Shown here: in pieces, positions 58,595 to 64,000 of the stretch | Layout of the letters: every line of letters starts with the position of its first letter | How positions within the stretch are numbered: position 1 is the stretch's first letter | Source: Azolla caroliniana | Lineage: Eukaryota; Polypodiophyta | Assembly: GCA_043228905.1 (NCBI GenBank) | Contig: JBHGNT010000006.1 | Span: 1,426,001-1,490,000 of the forward strand | Length of the DNA: 64,000 nucleotides | Direction of reading: 5' to 3' | Translations under genes and position numbers: made by a program | Notes under the pieces: generated by a model | What the model saw: only the letters and a program-made list of their open reading frames with translations | Told to the model about the DNA's origin: nothing | Databases searched by the model: none

Positions 58595-59925
58595 TCACAT
58601 ATGCTCGGAATATCTTTTATTCAAATGTTGGAGCATTTTTAACAACATAGGAAGTGAAACAAATATGAAAATAAGAATGTGATTTTTGGGGAGAGTCAAA
58701 GTAGGGGCTCTTGGCAGCCAATCCGCGTGGTGGCGTAGATTGGTAACATCTGGAAGACAGACCCGGATGTTGTTAAGGTGGAACCCCATTGGAAGTTATG
58801 GGTATATGGTTGTCGTCCCCTCGTCGAACTAGAATGGGACCCATGGGATTGTAGGTGGAAACATGATGGCAAATTTCGTCATTTCTTCAAGTACAACATT
58901 AAATTGGGCCGGACTTTTCAACTACACCTAGACGGCCCCTTGCGCAATGGCTGGCATACATTGGGCATCCCTGATGAGGTGCTCATTACCTTTTGGAAGG
59001 GTCTATGGTGTCTCCACATGCCGGAAAAGATAAAGTTTTTTTGGTGGCAAATCGGTCATAATGTGGTTCTCGTTGGCGAATGGCTAGATAAACGTGGCGG
59101 CCCGTTAGGCTACCCACTTTGCCATTCACCTATTGAGACTCTGAGGCATTGTCTGTGGGATTGCCCTCAAGCTCAAAAGGTATGGAATAGAGTGACTCGC
59201 CTCCTTGCGGCATGTGAAGTGGAAGGAACAACATCGTGGAGTGCTGCGACATGGCTTGATCACTCCGTTGATAGGTGGACGGACGACTTCAATGCGAATA
59301 GTTGGTGCTATGTATGCATGAGAGGCAAAATCGGCAAGATTCAATTTGAGAGAGGCTTGCAGTCCACATCCCCTAGGTTCCTAGACATTTGGATGCTGAT
59401 CGCAGGCTTCACCTTGTGGTATGTATGGAAAGCGCGTTACCTAAAGGTCTTTCAGGATCTGGTGCGGCCCTCGGAGAAAGTAATCATGGACATATGGTTT
59501 GCGCTTATCAGCTGCCTATGAGGGCAATTGGACGAGGTTTGCAGCCATTCCAATGACGTGGTTACTGCCCATTTGCGCTTTTGGCAGAAATGGCGGAACA
59601 CGTCTATGGTAACAAAAGGAGGAAGTGGCCTGAGGTGGAACTACCACCCCTCACGCTAGTTGTTTCCGTCTCACTTACCACCCTCCCTTCATTGTCGGCC
59701 CCAGGAGTTGTCTCGTACTAGCCATCACTTAAGGGCACCGTTTTTAGCTATAGGTACTTACATTAAGTATTCAGTCCGAAAGGCGATGTAACTAGTCTCA
59801 TTTTCTTATACTTGTTCGGAGGGAGATTCCCCGATCTATGTATAAGCATCCTTGTACAGTCTCTTTGTAATAATCATTCCTAACTAATGGGAAAGTAGCT
59901 TCATTTTGGGAAAAAAAGAAGAACA
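58595..59925 (+). mobile_element. LINE 3' end with zinc-binding RT domain
   Basis: The 247-codon frame 58778-59521 includes GLWCLHMPEKIKFFWWQI, then CHSPIETLRHCLWDCPQAQK, the zf-RVT zinc-binding domain with its C-H ... H-C-C ligands, then LWYVWKARYLKVFQD. This is the C-terminal end of a plant non-LTR retrotransposon ORF2; the reverse transcriptase itself is missing. The element probably ends near the A-rich tract at about 59911-59925. The frame is long and undamaged, suggesting a young 5'-truncated insertion. Confidence 0.75.
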
Positions 59926-61546
59926 ATGTGATTTAGGTTGTTTTCGATGTCAATTAGGTTATCATTATAAAGTGTTTTGTAAAATCGAAAAATATTATCA
60001 TAATGTATCATGTTAACACATTGACTTTCATAATCCAATGTTATATAAGTGTTGCTCAATGTAATATTCGAATTAATCTAGTGTTTACTTTGTCTGAGTT
60101 GTCCATTTAAGACCATGATCTTATCTTGTGGAATTAACAAAAAGGTTGTTGATTGATGTGTACACATTCATTGAGATACATGCCCTTTTATTGTGGTTAG
60201 ACATAATCTTCGGGAAGGAGATAAGCACCAGCTATGGTAGTCTCCATTAACTTGATTCTTTAAGAAACTATCTAAATTTTCAAAGGTCACATTAGTTGTA
60301 GATTAACGTTTGTGGATCATGGTAATCTAATAAAACACACAATAGGACATATGGCATACATCTTCACTAGAACTAGAACTCAAAACCTCTTGTAATGGTC
60401 AAGTATCTGAACCACTTTTTGTAACCTTCTAACCTTTCATTAAGTTTTAGCTTTTTGAGCATACTCCTTAGTTTTTCTATTTCCGTGGGGGATGCTCCGA
60501 AGAATAATGCTCAAGAAGCAGGATACCAACTATTAACCATCTTTATCATTTTGTTTGAACTGATTTTGATACTACTTCTAATCGCTCCGGTATGAGCTAT
60601 TACCATGATCTTCTGCTTCTTTAGAATTTTATCCAGAACATTGTGATATAGGATGTGTTGGATGACATAGCTAATCAAGATGCAAAAACTATGAAATCAA
60701 GAATTTTCAATGAACATCAATACATGCATATAATTATGCCTAAACAGAACCCTGCCTTCTTCATTCCTTTATTTTACATACATCATTATACATATACATA
60801 TACACTGAATATTGCAAACTATTGGAATTTACATAAGGAAGACTTCATTATATATATTCATTATGCCAAGTTTCCATCATAACATCAAATCACACAACCA
60901 TAGGAATTACAAAACTATAAATTATAAAACCTAATTTATGAATTAGCTTTTAGGATTCCTCATTGTGTGATAATATTCTAATTATTTAAATTAATACTAA
61001 ATGGTTTGCCTCCTCAAGGTTTCCATTTTTAAGTGTACCTCATTTGTATACTTTAATTTTGGTAAGACTTTGTTTACATCCCTTCAACTCTCATAATGAT
61101 TGTCCATTGACTAGAGTCATTTCTTCTGGTCTCTTATCATCTTGTTTGTTTTTGAGACTTTATGAATGTCTGTGAACCCTAGCAAATGTATTTAATGTCA
61201 TTTCTACTAGCCCTCTAGTTGTCTAGGTAGCGATCACATGAAAAAAATTAAGTAGGTATATACTATATATAATGAAGTTTTCTTAGTACTATAGTTATTG
61301 ACATATTTGTAGTCCTATACGACATATGAAAGCAAAATTCAATGAAAAACAAACATATACTTAATTCGCAAACCCAAGATTGAAAACTTTGATTGTGGAA
61401 CTTTAGCTATATAAATTGTCATCCCTTGATTGTCTCATATATGAGATTGAAATATTTAGTGTACTAGATGTTGCAATATTGTGGACCGACCTCATTGCTT
61501 GCAACATCTTATCACATGAATGTATTATGATCATCTTATTGCATGA
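59926..61546. other. Unassigned AT-rich stretch
   Basis: No gene, RNA or repeat recognised; only short chance frames. Confidence 0.4.
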
Positions 61547-61592
61547 ATGTTATCATGATTCAATTTAAGTCATAATTGAATCATGATAACAT
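61547..61592. repeat. Perfect 19-bp inverted repeat (hairpin)
   Basis: ATGTTATCATGATTCAATT (61547-61565) is followed after 8 bases by its exact reverse complement (61574-61592). A stem of 19 pairs with an 8-base loop would form in RNA or single-stranded DNA. Confidence 0.9.
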
Positions 61593-63295
61593 GTTGTAGT
61601 ACAATCATCCAAACTTCATATTTGAGTTATTAGTTTTTTAAGAGATCCATTATAAATCAAAGTTGCATGATGAATATTTTGGAATATCTCCATTGTCATT
61701 TTCAGTCTTAACTTCCTTACTTTGATTAAAATTCCAAAACAAAACTTTCCTTCATGTTTACTTTTCTCGAAATTTGGATGCAATGCCATTTCTGAGAAAC
61801 TTCATGGGGAGGACATAGCCAACATAATATGCAATACACAACGAGAAGACCCTATTGATTTGAACTATTTACATCCTTTTTTATTAGAGTATGTTCAATT
61901 GGTTAATCTCCCCTCTCCAACCTATGATCACTAGTGATATTCTACAAAATCTTTAAATTCTCATAAATACGAAAAGTACGACTAAGATATTATATACTAC
62001 ACTTTTTCTACAACAAAGATTGCACACACATTAGTGGGGGAGCCGTGGGTGAAACACTACAAAGAATTAATATTTATAACATGTTAGCATTCAAAATATT
62101 GTTAGTAATTGGGCAATGGCAAACATCGTGCGAGACATAGCAAACTTAAAGGACTTGTAGAAAGTAAGACCTAAATAATTGATATTGTTCAAAAGCCCAA
62201 TGCTTGAAATTCTATTGGTTGTAGTGATTGAAACATAGACATACCCACATAGGCAAATAAATTACATACTAATGGAAAGAAAATCTTCCCTTAAAACTAT
62301 ATTTGCAACAATCTTCCTTTATGGTACACCTTCAAACATTAATAATTTATTGTGATAGGAACGCCAACATAACCCATGTTAGACTTGAGTTCATTGAGGT
62401 TATGGGCAATAAGAGATTATCTTATGCACATATTGTCTCTACACGTAATTGTAAGTGATTATTGATGTAGTGATGGATACCAAACATTAACAAATTGACG
62501 GTATATGATGGATGTTGAAGTACTCATGATTGAGGAGTTAGTACTATCTTGACCTAGAAAGGAAATGCCATCCATATGAGAGAATTTGAGTTAGCAAGTT
62601 CCTATATTGTATCAACTAGAAGTATGTCATTAATGATTAAAGTTAACATTCTAATAAACCGTAAAGACTAGGGACACTTCTATACATACATGTGAAATAT
62701 GATTTGTTCTTGTAAGAATGATACATATATGTATATAAATAAACAAAAGCTAACTAACTTTCATTTTTGTCTAGTTAAGGAAATCGAACTCCATGTTATT
62801 CCCTAGTTCGAGATACATGACAAAACTAGGCATATGCTTGGAGAAAACTAATGATAAATGCTCTTGAAAGCTATATAGGAAAAGGTTTCGTTCTTTGCGC
62901 TCTTGCGCCCAATTTGTTACCTTTAATATTATGTCAAATTTATTCTTTGATCTTGTGGCCTTACAAATTTATCACTTTACAAGTTTAGAGGTACAATACT
63001 TGTACTTTTCATTTCCCATGTGCATTTTAATAATGTTAATGGGACAATTTCGTGTGCATGGTGGTTACAATTTGGACTAGATATGTGAGTCCATCACTAT
63101 TCCAATGTTTACAATGTTTCATGTCTACTAATCATGTCAGAGTACTTTGAGCCAAAAGTTTAAGAAGCAACATATAAATATTATTACTACTTGTCCATTG
63201 ATATTAATGTCTCTCAATGATGTCAACGATTCTAAAGCTCTTAGTGGCCAGTATTGAATTCTTGGGTATATTGTTTTGTGAATGAATTCATAGAA
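61593..63295. other. Unassigned AT-rich stretch
   Basis: Nothing supportable was recognised. Confidence 0.4.
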
Positions 63296-63600
63296 GTTGG
63301 AATGTGACTAATTTCCTTCCCTCTAATATCTTTCTTATTTATGCATCATATGATTTAATAAGAATCTACAGTAAACGTGAAATGTGACTAATTTCGTTCC
63401 CTCCAATATGTCAATGTTTATTCATTCATGCTATAACCCATACATTAGGGTTGGTCTATGACTACTTTCATTACCTCTAATATCTCCCTTTTTATGTGTA
63501 ATGGGATTTAACTAGATACACTAATGTTGGAGTTTGACTAGTTTCGTTCCATATAATATCTCCCTTTTTATGCATTTTATGATTACCCTACTCTACATAG
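63296..63600. repeat. Minisatellite, four diverged units of about 77 bp
   Basis: 'gtgactaatttccttccctc' at about 63304 recurs near 63384, 63457 and 63534, usually followed by 'taatatctcccttttta(t)g'. Spacing varies between about 73 and 80 bases. Confidence 0.75.
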
Positions 63601-64000
63601 AAGGGTAGTATAATTGCATAGCTAGAAGATATAGTACCTTAGTTCATTTGCATGCTATATACACATTATTCAAACATCATGAGTAGTGAGTATTAAAAGG
63701 TCACACTCAAGGACAAGGTCTATCCCCTAGGTTATAAGTGATAGATAATCATAATTAGGTATAACTGGCTGCCCTTGAAATAAAAGAGTTCAAAATTTTG
63801 AATTACATAAATGATAGTGGCACCAATGTAAACCTATCCAAAGTTTGGATTGAAGTAAGGTCTCGAAAGCAAAATGGAAACTCGATCTAGTTTTCCATAT
63901 TAACCACGCGTGACATTAAGCATCATTATTACCCTATTCATTGTAAGTCTTGTCTTCTAGAAGCAAACATGGAACACTATGATTGTGAATTCAAGATGTG
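63601..64000. other. Unassigned stretch at the window end
   Basis: No feature recognised. Confidence 0.4.

Overview
This is a nuclear plant window: genes have GT-AG introns, the space between them is AT-rich, and retrotransposon debris is dense. A fern or similar seed-free vascular plant fits best. The main reason is the style of the PPR proteins, with nearly identical repeat triads of about 101 residues and a degenerate DYW end, together with very high repeat content. That placement is inference from family style; no marker in the window proves it.

Four protein-coding genes are supported. (1) A CYP78A-type cytochrome P450 at 16608-18546 (+), two exons, in a GC-rich island. (2) VIPP1/IM30, the plastid membrane-remodelling PspA-family protein, at 21919-25939 (+), eleven exons whose reading frames join exactly; two of its introns are GC-AG. 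(3) A plastid-targeted, two-membrane-helix protein of a conserved plant family that I cannot name, at 27481-32303 (-), nine exons, converging on VIPP1. (4) A J-domain protein at about 51366-53224 (+), whose first exon I could not place. An intronless PPR protein with a damaged DYW domain (46773-49226, +) is a fifth, possibly active, gene. An orphan first exon may lie at 36537-36662.

Layout. 1-8600 is a nest of transposable elements on older PPR, copia and LINE remains. Two solo-LTR families and one hAT element can be dated relative to each other by nesting and by perfect target-site duplications. The hAT element (5817-8357) carries fragments of a CCT2 chaperonin gene. 8600-15750 is gene-free. 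15750-32300 holds the P450, a solo LTR, VIPP1 and the unnamed plastid gene. 32300-46330 is PPR, gypsy and LINE debris. Within it, 37735-39705 is an inverted, decayed copy of the PPR locus at 46266-49555. 49600-53224 holds a tRNA-derived SINE head and the J-domain gene. 53225-64000 is mostly unassigned, with two LINE 3' ends and some minisatellites.

The most unusual observations are: the gene fragment captured by a hAT element; the triplicated half-exon inside the unnamed plastid gene; the inverted PPR duplicate that lost about 430 codons between repeat units; the shared loss of the DYW terminus; and the paired GC-AG introns in VIPP1. VIPP1 and its convergent neighbour both appear to serve plastid membranes, but nothing in the sequence shows that they work together.
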